Assembly (NCBI RefSeq): GCF_043195095.1 | Contig: NZ_JBAFWN010000001.1 | Origin: NCEH01 sp043195095 | Lineage (GTDB): Bacteria > Pseudomonadota > Alphaproteobacteria > Rhizobiales > Xanthobacteraceae | Direction: 5' to 3' (one strand) | DNA: 64,000 bases | In this document: positions 1 through 9,367 of the stretch, piece by piece | Layout of the letters: each line of letters begins with the position of its first letter | Numbering within the stretch: position 1 is the first letter of the stretch | Program-made: the position numbers and the translations under genes | The notes under the pieces: generated by a model | The model's database searches: none | What the model saw: the letters and a program-made list of their open reading frames with translations, nothing else | Told to the model about the DNA's origin: nothing

Positions 1-976
1 TCGCCATCAGCTCCTTGATGATCTGCCCGCCATCCAGATTGCCCGGCACCGAGAGCGCCACCACGGTGCGCGAGCGTGCCGCATGCTGGCCGAACGGTTC
101 AAATCCCAGCGCCGCGCAGCCGGCGAGCAGGGCATCGTTACATCTGCGGTGGCGCGCGAACACATGGTCGAGCCCCTCCTCGTGGATCAGCTCCAGCGCC
201 GCGCACAGGCCGGCGTTCAGCGACACCGGCGGCGTGAACGGGGTCTGGTCGTCGTCGATGACGGCGAGCGCGCGGCGCAGATCGAAGAAAAAGCGCGGCA
301 TGCCGCTGTCGCGCTTCACCGCTTCGATCGCCCGGTCGCTGAGGCCGATGAGCCCCATGCCCGGCGGGCACATCAGCGCCTTCTGGGAGGCCGAGACCAC
401 CACGTCGAGGCCCCAGTCGTCCATGCGCATGGCGGTGCCGGCAAGGCCGCTGACCGAATCCACCACCACCAGCGTGTCGCGATCGCGCACCAGGGCGCCG
501 ATGGCGGCAAGGTCGTTCTCGATGCCGGTGGAACTCTCGTTGTGGGTGATCACCAGCGCGCGGTAGTCGGCAGCGGCGAGGCGCTCGGCGATCACATCGG
601 GCTGCGCCGGCTGGCCCCAGGGAAATTCCACCTTGTCCACCACCGCCCCCAGCGCAGCAGCGATGGCGGCATAGCGGTCGCCGAACTGGCCTTGCACCAC
701 CACCAGCACGCGATCGCCCGGCGCGATCACATTGAGCAGGCCCGCCTCCATGGCGCCGGTGCCGGAACTCGCCAACGTCAGCACCGGATTGTGGGTGCCG
801 AACACCGGGCGGATCAGCTCCTGGATCCGGGCGATCTGCGCGCGGCCATAGGGGCCGCGATGGGCGACCACCGGGCGCGCCAGGGCGGCGCGCACCACCT
901 CCGGCACCGGCACGGGGCCGGGAATGCGCAGGCGATAGCCGGTGGGGGCGAGGGTCGGATCCTGGACGGTGGACAT
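1..976 (-). CDS. Class V aminotransferase (alanine/ureidoglycine-glyoxylate type), 3' end outside window
   Basis: PLP-dependent class V (fold type I) aminotransferase; its C-terminus lies beyond the left edge. From the ATG at 976 the protein begins MSTVQDPTLAPTGYRLRIPG, and the IPGPVPVP segment is typical of the alanine-glyoxylate/serine-glyoxylate group. The glycine-rich SSGTGAMEAG segment near residue 70 and the SASQKALMCPPG motif near residue 195, with the PLP lysine, are visible. It lies 63 bp downstream of hydantoinase B on the same strand and is probably the last gene of that operon. Relatives include PucG-type (S)-ureidoglycine-glyoxylate aminotransferases, which would suit a ureide or hydantoin pathway, but the exact substrate cannot be read from sequence. 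Confidence 0.88.
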   Translation of the reverse strand, partial: MSTVQDPTLAPTGYRLRIPGPVPVPEVVRAALARPVVAHRGPYGRAQIARIQELIRPVFGTHNPVLTLASSGTGAMEAGLLNVIAPGDRVLVVVQGQFGDRYAAIAAALGAVVDKVEFPWGQPAQPDVIAERLAAADYRALVITHNESSTGIENDLAAIGALVRDRDTLVVVDSVSGLAGTAMRMDDWGLDVVVSASQKALMCPPGMGLIGLSDRAIEAVKRDSGMPRFFFDLRRALAVIDDDQTPFTPPVSLNAGLCAALELIHEEGLDHVFARHRRCNDALLAGCAALGFEPFGQHAARSRTVVALSVPGNLDGGQIIKELMA

Positions 977-1039
977 GGATTTGACTTTCGCTGCGCACGC
1001 GGCGGCAAGGCCCGGCGCTGAAGGAGAAGGGGATTGGGG

Positions 1040-2602
1040 TCAGGCGGCGCCGAAGCCGCCGCCGCCGGGGGTGCGCACGGTGACGATGGTGCCGCGCTTG
1101 AGGGATTGGAGCGTGCGCCCGTCGATGGCGACGCCGTCGATCAGGATCTCGCCCCGCGCGCCTTCGCCGCCGCCGTGCAGGCCCGAGGCGCCGAAGCGCA
1201 GACGCTCCGCCACGAACACCGCCGCCACGTCCTCGGCCTCGGTCTCGATCACCACCTCCTGCCCCCGGCCGCCGCGATGGCGCCCGCTGCCGCCGGAGGT
1301 GTCGCGCAGCACCTTGCGGTGGATCAGCACCGGCGCGGTGCGCTCCACCACCTCGATGGGGGTCGCCGAGATGTTGGAGGGCCAGGAGAGGCAGTCTACC
1401 CCCGTATGCCCCTCGCCGGCCCCGGTGCCGCCGTTGAAGAACATCACGCTCGCGAACGTGCGGCCGGACGCCGTGGTGCCCGCCATGTTCATGATCCACA
1501 GCGGCGAGCCCGGCGCCGAGCGCACCTTGTCCGGCAGGATATCGGCCAGCGCGTTGAACACCAGCACCGGCACATAATGGCCGGTGGCCGCCCGCCCGCC
1601 GACCGCCGCCGGATGGCGCGGGTTCAGCAGGCTGCCTTCGGGCGCCACGGCGCGGATCGCCCGGAATATCCCGTCATTATTGGCGAGCTGCGGCAGCAGC
1701 AGGCATTTCAGCGCATAGACGGTCATGGCGAAGGTGTAGGCGAGCACGCAATTCACCGCGCGCGGCTGCTGGGGCGAGGTGCCGGCATAATCGGCCAGGA
1801 TCTCATCGCCCTTGATGGTGATGCGCACCGCAAGCGTGAACGGCTCGGCGAGCCCGTCGGTCAGCATGGTGTGGCTGTAGACGCCATCCGGCAGCGCCGC
1901 GATCTGGCGGCGCATGGCCTGGTCGGACCGGCTGAAGATTTCCTCGGCGACCTGCGCGAGGTCGGCAAGGCCGTGGTCCGCCATGGTGGCGCGCACACGC
2001 TCCTCGATCAGCGCCAAGGCATTCACCAGCGCCCACACATCGCCCTCGGTCTGGTCCGGCGTGCGCACGTTGGTGCGCAGGAGCTGGATCAGCGAACGGT
2101 CGGGCTCGCCCTCGCGCAAAAGGCGCATGGGCGGAATGTGGAAGCCTTCCTCGAACAGTTCGCGCGCCTCGGTTGAGCGCTGGCGCCCGCCGATGTCCGG
2201 CACGTGGGAGGTGGCGGCGGCGAACGCGACGATCTCAGGCCCGGCGAAGATCGGCCGCACCACGCAGATGTCGTTGAGATGCCCGGTCCCGATCCAGGGA
2301 TTGTTGGTGACATAGACGTCGCCCGGCCGCATCTCCGCGACCGGAAAATGCACCCGCATCGCCCGCACGGTCGCCGGCAAGGTGCCGATGAAGGAGGGGA
2401 TGGAACCGGTGTTCTGCGTCAGCGATCGGCCCACGGCGTCGGTGAGCACGCAGGCGAAATCGTTCGCCTCGTTCGACAAAGTGGAAAAGGAGGTGCGCAC
2501 CACCGCCTTCGCCGCCTCGTCCACCGCCGAGATGAGGCGGGTCCAGATCAATTCCAGCGTGACGGCGTTGATCGCGCCGGAGGCCGCGTTGCGCTCAGAC
2601 AT
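1040..2602 (-). CDS. hyuB: Hydantoinase/oxoprolinase subunit B (HyuB family)
   Basis: B subunit of an ATP-dependent hydantoinase, N-methylhydantoinase, 5-oxoprolinase or acetone carboxylase-type enzyme, 520 aa, a normal length for the family. Family signatures include NPWIGTGHLNDICVVRP near residue 100, HVPDIGGR, and a C-terminal GGSGRHRGGRGQE glycine/arginine motif. The ATG at 2602 lies inside the 3' end of hyuA (ATGTCTGA, 8-nt overlap), implying translational coupling and a heteromeric product. Position in a transport operon indicates a cytoplasmic catabolic role in opening a cyclic amide or ureide. Substrate is not determinable here; acetone carboxylase is unlikely because no gamma subunit is adjacent. 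Confidence 0.9.
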   Translation of the reverse strand: MSERNAASGAINAVTLELIWTRLISAVDEAAKAVVRTSFSTLSNEANDFACVLTDAVGRSLTQNTGSIPSFIGTLPATVRAMRVHFPVAEMRPGDVYVTNNPWIGTGHLNDICVVRPIFAGPEIVAFAAATSHVPDIGGRQRSTEARELFEEGFHIPPMRLLREGEPDRSLIQLLRTNVRTPDQTEGDVWALVNALALIEERVRATMADHGLADLAQVAEEIFSRSDQAMRRQIAALPDGVYSHTMLTDGLAEPFTLAVRITIKGDEILADYAGTSPQQPRAVNCVLAYTFAMTVYALKCLLLPQLANNDGIFRAIRAVAPEGSLLNPRHPAAVGGRAATGHYVPVLVFNALADILPDKVRSAPGSPLWIMNMAGTTASGRTFASVMFFNGGTGAGEGHTGVDCLSWPSNISATPIEVVERTAPVLIHRKVLRDTSGGSGRHRGGRGQEVVIETEAEDVAAVFVAERLRFGASGLHGGGEGARGEILIDGVAIDGRTLQSLKRGTIVTVRTPGGGGFGAA

Positions 2603-4727
2603 GGGACAGCTCCACGACGATGTTGCCGGTGGGCAGAACGGTGAAGGTGGCGCCGGGGCCCACCACCAGGGTGCTGCCATCCTCTTCCACCAGCGCGGGA
2701 CCGGCACCGACGAAGCCGACCGGTAGATGCTCGCGCCGATACAGCGCGGCCTGAAGGGGCGGCCCGTCGCCGAAATGCACTGGACGGCTGCGCCCGGTGC
2801 CGGCGGCCCCATCGGCGGCCCCGGCGGAAAGCGTGAGCGCCTCGGACCGGCCGCGCAAAGTGATGCGGGCATTCACCAGCTCGATGGGGACCTGGGGCGG
2901 CGCGCGGCCGTAGCGCTCGGCATAGGCGGCGCGGAAGGCGGCCGTCACCATCGCCCGCAATGCCTCGGCCTCCTGCGGCCAGGGCATGGGCGGCAAGGCG
3001 ACGGGAATATGCGTGCCCTGCCCGGCGCATTTGGCATCCACGCAGCGCACGATGTCGATCTCCGCCGCCTCCCAGCCGCCGCGCGCGAGCACGGCGAGGC
3101 CCTCGTCCTCCAGGCCCGCGAAGGCCGCGGTCAATTCGGGGGCCGTGGTCTGCGCCAAGGCGAGCGCGAGAGTGGCGAGGCGGTCCACGCGCGGCGGCGC
3201 GGTGAGGAGGCCGAGAGCGGAGGCAACACCCGCATTGGCCGGAACCACAATGCGCGGAATACCGAGCTTGCGGGCAAGATTGAAGCCGTGCAGCGGTCCG
3301 CCGCCCCCGGTGCAAACCAAGGTGAAGGCACCGGGATCGCGCCCGCGCTCGGCAAGATGGGTGCGCGCGGCGCCCGCCATGGCCTCGGTCACGACATCAT
3401 GGATGCCCCAGGCAATGGCCTCGGAACTGAGCCCGAGGCGCGCGGCGAGTTCCCCGATGGCGGCGCGCGCGGCGCCAACGTCCAGCGGAATGTCACCGCC
3501 GGCGAAGCTCTTCGCGTCGAGATAGCCGAGCAGCAGATTGGCGTCGGTCACCGTCGGCTCGCTGCCGCCGCGCCCGTAGCAGGCCGGGCCGGGCTCCGAG
3601 CCGGCGCTGCGCGGCCCCACTTTCAGCAGGCCGAGCGAGTCGGGATAGGCAATGGAGCCGCCGCCGGCACCGATCTCGATCAGATGCACCGTTGAGATGC
3701 GGATCGGCAGGCCGCTGCCCTCGATGAAGCGGGCCTGGCGCGCGGCCTCGAAGCCGAACACCACGTCGGGCTCGCCGTCCTCGACCACGCACAGCTTGGC
3801 GGTGGTGCCGCCCATGTCGAAGGCGAGAAGGCGCGTTTCCTCCACCCCCGCCAGGGTAGCGGCGGCGAGCGCGCCGGCGGCCGGACCGGATTCCAGGAGA
3901 TGGACCGGCACCCGGCGCGCTTCGTCCAGATGGGTCAGGCCACCGCTGGAGAGCATCATCAGCAGCGGACAGGCCGGCTCGATGCCGAAATCGGTCAGCC
4001 GCGCGCCGAGCCGCTGGAGATAGCCCTCGGCCAGCGGCTTGATGAAGGCATTGGCGGTGGCGGTGGTGCCGCGCTCATATTCGCGCACCTCACGCACGAT
4101 CTCATGCGAGGTGGTCACCGAAACAGCGGGAAAATGCTCGGCGATGAGTGCGGCCGCCTCGGCCTCGTGGGCGGGATGGAGATCGGCGTGCAGGAACACC
4201 ACGGCGAAGGAGGTGACCCCCGCCGCCACCGCCTCGCCCACCCGCGCCAGCAGCGCGTCGCGGTCGAGCGCACGCAGCACCGTGCCGTCCGCTTTCACCC
4301 GCTCGGGAATCTCGAACCGCAGGTCGCGCGGCACCAACGGCGCGGCGGGCGTGAGCGAGAGGTCGTAGAGTTCGTAGCGGCGCTCGCGGGCAATGGCGAT
4401 CACGTCGCGAAAGCCCTCGGTGGTCAGCAGCGCCGTGGCTGCGCCCTTGCGCTCGATCAGGGCATTGGTGAAAAGGGTCGTGGCATGGACCACACGGCGG
4501 ATTTCGCCCGGCGCGGTCGCGGCGTCGGCGAGCATGCGCGCCACGCCCTCCATGATGCCGGCAACCGGATCGGCATGGGTGGTCAGCACCTTGAGGCTGC
4601 TGACGCAGCAGCCCTCGCCATCGCACAGCACGAGATCGGTAAAGGTGCCGCCGATGTCGATGCCGAGCGACATGCCGTCGGAATGAGCGTCCGCGGGCTC
4701 AGTGAGCGTCGGCGATTTGGTCAGCAT
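2595..4727 (-). CDS. hyuA: Hydantoinase/oxoprolinase subunit A (HyuA family)
   Basis: ATP-binding A subunit partnering HyuB, 710 aa from the ATG at 4727. The acetate/sugar kinase-type phosphate-binding segment IDIGGTFTDLVL is near residue 25, a second actin-like-fold motif AFDMGGTTAK is near residue 300, and GGGGPLHG follows in the C-terminal half. Enzymes of this family phosphorylate a ring carbonyl to drive ring opening. The start overlaps the upstream transporter ATPase by 29 nt. A shorter start at the Met immediately before SLGIDIGG is possible. The operon contains its own uptake system, so the substrate is probably imported. Confidence 0.9.
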   Translation of the reverse strand: MLTKSPTLTEPADAHSDGMSLGIDIGGTFTDLVLCDGEGCCVSSLKVLTTHADPVAGIMEGVARMLADAATAPGEIRRVVHATTLFTNALIERKGAATALLTTEGFRDVIAIARERRYELYDLSLTPAAPLVPRDLRFEIPERVKADGTVLRALDRDALLARVGEAVAAGVTSFAVVFLHADLHPAHEAEAAALIAEHFPAVSVTTSHEIVREVREYERGTTATANAFIKPLAEGYLQRLGARLTDFGIEPACPLLMMLSSGGLTHLDEARRVPVHLLESGPAAGALAAATLAGVEETRLLAFDMGGTTAKLCVVEDGEPDVVFGFEAARQARFIEGSGLPIRISTVHLIEIGAGGGSIAYPDSLGLLKVGPRSAGSEPGPACYGRGGSEPTVTDANLLLGYLDAKSFAGGDIPLDVGAARAAIGELAARLGLSSEAIAWGIHDVVTEAMAGAARTHLAERGRDPGAFTLVCTGGGGPLHGFNLARKLGIPRIVVPANAGVASALGLLTAPPRVDRLATLALALAQTTAPELTAAFAGLEDEGLAVLARGGWEAAEIDIVRCVDAKCAGQGTHIPVALPPMPWPQEAEALRAMVTAAFRAAYAERYGRAPPQVPIELVNARITLRGRSEALTLSAGAADGAAGTGRSRPVHFGDGPPLQAALYRREHLPVGFVGAGPALVEEDGSTLVVGPGATFTVLPTGNIVVELSHV

Positions 4728-5835
4728 GGGCTTTGTCTCGGATGATGTGGTTGCTGTCTTCCGCCCAGTCCACCGCGAGGCGCATGCCGCGATCCCAGCG
4801 CATGGCACCGGCGGGGCCGGCGCGGTTGGGGACGAAGACCACCAGGGGACGGTCGTTGGAAAGGCGCAGGTAGAGATGGGTTAGCGGCCCGCGATAGATT
4901 GCGTCCTCAATGGTGGCGGTCGCGCTGTTGGGCGCGCCCGGTGCGCCAAGATCGGCGGGGCGCACATGGATCGCCTCGGGCCGGATCAGCACCAGCACAT
5001 CGTCGCCGACGTCGGCGGCGCATGCCGCCGTCAGGCGGATGCCGCCGGAAAGCGCGATCTGGCAGGCCTGCCCATCGCTGGCGGTGACGCGCCCCTCGAA
5101 CAGGTTCGAGGCGCCGACGAAACCGGCAACGAAGCGCGAGGAGGGGCGCCCATAGATGTCGCCGGGCGTGCCCACCTGCTCCAGCCGGCCGCCGCGCATG
5201 ACGACGATGCGATCGGCCAGGGTCAGCGCCTCTTCCTGGTCGTGGGTGACCATGATGGTGGTGATGGAGAGCCGCTGCTGAAGCCGCCGCAGCTCGATCT
5301 GCATATTCTCGCGCAATTCCTTGTCGAGCGCGCCGAGCGGCTCGTCGAGCAGCAGGACGGACGGCTCGATCACCAAGGCGCGGGCGAGCGCGACGCGCTG
5401 CTGCTGGCCGCCGGAGAGCGCGCTGGGCATGCGTTCGGCGAACCGCTCCAATTGCACCAAGGCGAGCGCATCGCGCACCCGCACGTCCCGCTCGGCCCGG
5501 TTGAGGCCGCGCATCTGCAAGCCGAACGCGACGTTTTCCGCCACGTTGAGATGGGGAAACAGCGCATAATTCTGGAACAGCATGCCGATGTTGCGGCGAT
5601 GCACCGGCACCCGCGTCACCGGCCGGCCGCTGATGAGAATATCGCCCGCGCTCGGCTGCACCAGGCCGGCGATCATGCGCAGGCTGGTGGTCTTGCCGCA
5701 GCCGCTGGGACCGAGGAAGGCGACCATCTCGCCCGCCTCGATCTCCAGCGACAGCTTGTCCACGGCGGTGGAGCCGCCATAGGTCTTGGTCAACCCCATG
5801 AGGGCGACCGAGGCGGAATTGGTCTCGAGCGCCAT
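4699..5835 (-). CDS. ABC transporter ATPase, spermidine/putrescine (PotA) type
   Basis: Cytoplasmic ATPase of a polyamine/opine/iron-type importer, 378 aa. Walker A GPSGCGKTT is near residue 40, the signature LSGGQQQRVALARAL near 140, Walker B VLLLDEPLGALD follows, and the H-loop lies in MVTHDQEEA. The C-terminal 120 residues form a TOBE-type domain. The start ATG at 5835 shares one base with the stop of the solute-binding protein gene (TGATG), and the 3' end runs into hyuA. All four transporter genes are contiguous on the minus strand, giving a complete importer. Substrate is inferred only as a small cationic or amide compound. Confidence 0.92.
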   Translation of the reverse strand: MALETNSASVALMGLTKTYGGSTAVDKLSLEIEAGEMVAFLGPSGCGKTTSLRMIAGLVQPSAGDILISGRPVTRVPVHRRNIGMLFQNYALFPHLNVAENVAFGLQMRGLNRAERDVRVRDALALVQLERFAERMPSALSGGQQQRVALARALVIEPSVLLLDEPLGALDKELRENMQIELRRLQQRLSITTIMVTHDQEEALTLADRIVVMRGGRLEQVGTPGDIYGRPSSRFVAGFVGASNLFEGRVTASDGQACQIALSGGIRLTAACAADVGDDVLVLIRPEAIHVRPADLGAPGAPNSATATIEDAIYRGPLTHLYLRLSNDRPLVVFVPNRAGPAGAMRWDRGMRLAVDWAEDSNHIIRDKAHADQIADAH

Positions 5836-6917
5836 CAGCTTGCCAGAACCTGGTTAAGCTTCTGGATGATCTCGGCGCGACGCGGATAGATGTAGGACCA
5901 GTCGATCAGCAGCAGGCCCTTTTCCTTCATCTTCGCCTCCGGGTACATGGCGACCTTGGCGACCTCCGGATCCAGCGTGACGCCCGAGATGCTCGGCGCC
6001 GAGAAGGTGGCGTTGGCCATGCCCGCCTGGACCTCGGGATCGAGCATGCGGTTGGCGAAGGCGGCGGCGAGGTCCGGCTCGGGCGAGCCCTTCACCACGG
6101 TCACGCAGTTCACACCCGCCGCGATCCCCTCCTTGGGATAGCTGATGCCGATGGTGGCACCCTTGCGGATGTAGGGGATGATGGACTTGGTGAAGTCCGG
6201 CCCGCCCACATCGGCCTGGCCTTGCGAGACCTGGAGAATGGCGGTGACGTTATTGTCATACACCGTCAGAATGTTGTGCTTCAGCTCGGCGATCTTCTTC
6301 CAGGCGCTGTCGATATCGTATTGCGCGTCTTTCAAGGGCTTGCCGGTGACCAGCGCCGCGGTGGCGATCAGCAGCGCCAGGCTCTGCGTCTGCTTGGGGG
6401 TGGGCATCATGAAGCGGCCCTGGAACTTCGGGTCCCACAGGTCAGAATAGCTGTCGATGCTCTGCACCACGTCGGAATTGAAGTACGGCACGAGCGCGGA
6501 GACCGCGAATGCCGCGCCATGGCCGTCCGAGACCACGAGGCCGGAGATCACCTTCTCCAGGTTCGGCATCTTGTCGCGCGGCAGCGGCACGATGAGGCCG
6601 TCGTCCTTGGCGATCGGCACGCCGGAATCGTCCATGAACATGACGCTGTAGGTGGGGTTGGCGCGCTGCGCCCGTAGGATCGCGATCTGATCCAGCGTCA
6701 CGCCCTGGGTCTGGTTGATCTTGCAGCCGAAATCCTTCTCGAACTTCGGGATCACATTGTGGCGCACAAACTCGCCCTGGGGGCCGAGATAGGTGCCCAC
6801 ATTGATCGAGCGACCCTCGCTCCAGGCATTGCGGACAAACCCGGCCGGCGCGGCGAGGCCGCCGGCCGCCACGGCCAATCCGGCGAGAACGGAACGTCTT
6901 GCGATGGGCTTGTTCAT
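5835..6917 (-). CDS. ABC transporter periplasmic substrate-binding protein, PotD-like
   Basis: Extracellular solute-binding protein (family 1/PotD-like), 360 aa. The N-terminus MNKPIARRSVLAGLAVAAGG carries a twin-arginine followed by a hydrophobic stretch, consistent with Tat or Sec export and cleavage after about residue 33. The mature part has the two-lobed features of polyamine-type binding proteins (VGTYLGPQGEF, VMFMDDSGVPIAKDDGLIVPL). It is the third gene of the importer, between the permeases and the ATPase, with a gap of only 16 bp from the upstream permease. The ligand cannot be assigned from sequence, but the adjacent hydantoinase suggests a cyclic ureide, amide or amino-acid derivative. 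Confidence 0.88.
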   Translation of the reverse strand: MNKPIARRSVLAGLAVAAGGLAAPAGFVRNAWSEGRSINVGTYLGPQGEFVRHNVIPKFEKDFGCKINQTQGVTLDQIAILRAQRANPTYSVMFMDDSGVPIAKDDGLIVPLPRDKMPNLEKVISGLVVSDGHGAAFAVSALVPYFNSDVVQSIDSYSDLWDPKFQGRFMMPTPKQTQSLALLIATAALVTGKPLKDAQYDIDSAWKKIAELKHNILTVYDNNVTAILQVSQGQADVGGPDFTKSIIPYIRKGATIGISYPKEGIAAGVNCVTVVKGSPEPDLAAAFANRMLDPEVQAGMANATFSAPSISGVTLDPEVAKVAMYPEAKMKEKGLLLIDWSYIYPRRAEIIQKLNQVLAS

Positions 6918-6933
6918 GACATCCTCCTGGAAT

Positions 6934-7737
6934 TCAAACGCTCATGGCACGACGCAGGCCGACCAGCTTCTCGACCACGAAAACCGCGACGGCGCCGATC
7001 AAGGTCATCAGGCTCGCCATGGCCGCGACCGAGGGATCGAAGATCCGCTGCATGGCCTGGATCAGGTAGATCGGCAGCGGCTCGGCCTTCGCGTCGGTGA
7101 GCCACATGGAGATCGGGTAATTGTCGAACGACAGCATGAAGGCGAACAGCGCCCCGGCGGCGATGCCCGGCGCGATCTGGGGCAAGGTCACCCGCCACAG
7201 CACCCGCAGCCGGTTCGCGCCCAGGGTGAGCGCAGCTTCCTCAAGCGTCATGTCCGCCTGCCGCAGGCTGGCCATGACGGTGCGCATCACATAGGGCAGC
7301 GTCACCAGGATGTGGGCGAAGAACAGGTTCATCGCCGAGTTCTGCATGTTCCACAGCGCGTAGAATTGCAGCAGGGCCACGCCCATGATCAGGGTGGGGA
7401 ACACCAGCGGCGACATCAGCACCCCTTCGGCCACCGACTGGCCGGCGAAGGGATGGCGCACCAGAACCAGCGCCGCCGGAATGCCGAGCGCGAGGGAGGC
7501 GAGCGTCGCGGAAAGCGCGAGCCCGAGGCTGAAGCCCACCGCCCCGCGAAAACCCGGATCGCCCAGCACTTTCCAATACCAGCCGAGGGTGAAGCCGCGC
7601 GGCGGGAACACCGCGAGCGGGGTATCCGACACGGAGATGACGAACACGATCGCCAGGGGCGCCAGAACGAACACCAGCATCAGCGCGGTGACCGCATAGG
7701 AGACGACGGCAAGGCCGCCCGTGAGTTCGTGCTTCAT
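6934..7737 (-). CDS. ABC transporter permease, PotC type
   Basis: Inner-membrane permease, 267 aa, about six transmembrane segments, with the first hydrophobic helix at residues 10-35. The cytoplasmic EAA loop is visible as EAALTLGANRLRVLWRVTLP near residue 160 and contacts the ATPase. The ATG at 7737 overlaps the stop of the partner permease by 4 nt (ATGA), so the reading frame could continue upstream but the coupled start is preferred. Together with the upstream permease it forms the heterodimeric channel of the polyamine-type importer. Confidence 0.9.
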   Translation of the reverse strand: MKHELTGGLAVVSYAVTALMLVFVLAPLAIVFVISVSDTPLAVFPPRGFTLGWYWKVLGDPGFRGAVGFSLGLALSATLASLALGIPAALVLVRHPFAGQSVAEGVLMSPLVFPTLIMGVALLQFYALWNMQNSAMNLFFAHILVTLPYVMRTVMASLRQADMTLEEAALTLGANRLRVLWRVTLPQIAPGIAAGALFAFMLSFDNYPISMWLTDAKAEPLPIYLIQAMQRIFDPSVAAMASLMTLIGAVAVFVVEKLVGLRRAMSV

Positions 7738-8693
7738 TGGGCACCGGCCTTGCGCGCGCCGGCGGGAGCCGCATCCTGCCCGCCCGCGCGCCGGCGTTCG
7801 AGGACGAGCATGGACAGCGCGTTCACCGCGAACACCAGCACCACCATCACCACCGCGATCGCGGCGCCGAGCGGCCAGTTGTAGGTGGCGGTGATCTGCT
7901 GATCGAGCAAATTGCCCAGCATCATCGCCCGGTTGCCGCCGAGCAGAGCGGGCGTGACGTAGGAACTCGCAGTGAGCGAGAAGACGAAGGTGAGCCCGGC
8001 GGCAAGGCCGGGAATGCTCAGCGGCAGCGTCACCCGCCAGAACACCAGCCAGGCCGGCGCGCCGAGCGTCTTCGCGGCCTCTTCCACCGCCGGGGAAATG
8101 CGCGAGAGCGCGGTGGCCAGCGGCAGCACCATCATGGGGAAGAAGACGTGCAATGAGCCAATGATCACCGCCGTCTCCGAAAACATCACACGGAAGGTAA
8201 CCTTGGGAAATCCGAACTGGTACAGCACCCAATTGACGACGCCGTTGCCGCTATTGGCCAACAATAGCTGCCACCCATAGGTACGCACCACGATACTCAC
8301 CATCAGCGGCGCGATTATTATTATGGTCGTCAGGCGCGAGATCTGCGGAACGCCGCGAGCGATCACCATCGCGACCGGATACCCTAATATCACGGAAAAG
8401 ATTGATGTAATTATGCTGATTCTGATCGTCGCTACAAATATACGCCATATGAATGGGTCAGCGGATATTTGGGCGAAGTTGGCGAGAGTGAACGGCGCCC
8501 CGATCCGCCCTCCCCCCGCCTGGGTCATCACGCTGTAGGAAAAGAGTGAAACGCACGGAAATATGAAAAACACGAGCACAAACAGAAGCGACGGCACAAG
8601 CATCCACAATGCGGAAGGCCCCTGAGGGAGATGTGCAATCAGCTTATTGGCCATCGAAGCCGGAGACGAATAAGCGGCATCTGACAAACTCAT
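7734..8693 (-). CDS. ABC transporter permease, PotB type
   Basis: Inner-membrane permease of the same importer, 319 aa, with a hydrophobic helix at residues 30-50 (LVPSLLFVLVFFIFPCVSLF) and the EAA motif EEAAKTLGAPAWLVFWRVTLP near residue 200. It appears to be the first gene of the minus-strand operon: the sequence upstream is a long AT-rich non-coding region. Base composition becomes more AT-rich towards its 5' end (around 8200-8600) than in the downstream genes, grading into the AT-rich intergenic island. Confidence 0.9.
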   Translation of the reverse strand: MSLSDAAYSSPASMANKLIAHLPQGPSALWMLVPSLLFVLVFFIFPCVSLFSYSVMTQAGGGRIGAPFTLANFAQISADPFIWRIFVATIRISIITSIFSVILGYPVAMVIARGVPQISRLTTIIIIAPLMVSIVVRTYGWQLLLANSGNGVVNWVLYQFGFPKVTFRVMFSETAVIIGSLHVFFPMMVLPLATALSRISPAVEEAAKTLGAPAWLVFWRVTLPLSIPGLAAGLTFVFSLTASSYVTPALLGGNRAMMLGNLLDQQITATYNWPLGAAIAVVMVVLVFAVNALSMLVLERRRAGGQDAAPAGARKAGAQ

Positions 8694-8916
8694 GGCGATA
8701 TACCTTTAATGACACCCGAAACAACAGGGCGTTACACCCACACGTCTCGAATGAATGGCATATATGCAAATAAATCACCGCCTAAGGATGAGGCGTCCTG
8801 CACCGAAAAAGGGCATGTGTTAAGTCGGCAAATCCACCACTGATTAAGTTTGAGGCACGACTTAAAATTTAGCATCGAGGTATTTAGTGCGCAAGAAGAA
8901 CAATTAATGCGTCTAT

Positions 8917-8933
8917 CGCACCAATTTGGTGCG
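8917..8933. promoter_or_regulatory. Palindromic operator candidate
   Basis: CGCACCAA-T-TTGGTGCG is a perfect inverted repeat with 8-bp arms around one central base, 224 bp upstream of the transporter operon start. Its symmetry and size suit a dimeric repressor such as a GntR-family protein. No regulator gene for this operon lies in the window on this side, so the binding protein is unknown. Confidence 0.5.
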
Positions 8934-9099
8934 TTGCAATAAATATGTATTTTACCCCTATATTTCGATATTTTTAAATTTTAATTCGCTGAATAATGAT
9001 CTGCTATTTGTATATAAATTTTGTATTTTATGATTTGATTCGAAACTATATTTATATTATACATTTTTAAAATCAAATATTGTCAATTTGTATTTAATG

Positions 9100-9121
9100 A
9101 TACATAATTTTCATTATGTAT
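9100..9121. promoter_or_regulatory. AT-rich inverted repeat, operator candidate
   Basis: ATACATAAT-TTTC-ATTATGTAT is a perfect inverted repeat with 9-bp arms and a 4-base spacer in the AT-rich island, about 250 bp upstream of the plus-strand dehydrogenase start. It could be an operator. A hairpin role is less likely given the low stability. Confidence 0.4.
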
Positions 9122-9367
9122 ATTATGCCTGTCGCCATTATTTCGTTTCAAAATAGAGAGATATACGCGATTTTTAGCTCTTGCCTCTACCAAACGATGG
9201 CGTACACGCCTAGCGTGCATATCGCTTCGCACCATGAGGCCGGTCGCAGTGCCTCAGAATGAGGCTGCCTCTCTAGACTTCCATTATTGGATATGAAATC
9301 TTTTCGGCATCTCATCACCGTCCCGCCTTTTGCTTTGGGATGGCCTCATCCAATTCCGAAAAAGAAG

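Larger units (their letters stand above)
8694..9367. promoter_or_regulatory. AT-rich intergenic control region
   Basis: This stretch of about 670 bp separates the minus-strand hydantoinase/transporter operon from the plus-strand dehydrogenase. Between about 8860 and 9140 it is strikingly AT-rich, with long runs of A and T, unlike everything else in the window. No convincing reading frame is present. It must hold both divergent promoters and contains two perfect dyads (8917-8933 and 9100-9121). The bias could reflect a nucleoid-protein or regulator target, or a transferred segment. Confidence 0.6.

Noticed and set aside
1034..2176. Long open frames on the plus strand opposite the hydantoinase and aminotransferase genes
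   Set aside because: They are antisense to genes with clear family motifs, and their translations are arginine/alanine-rich with no recognisable domain, a common artefact in GC-rich DNA.
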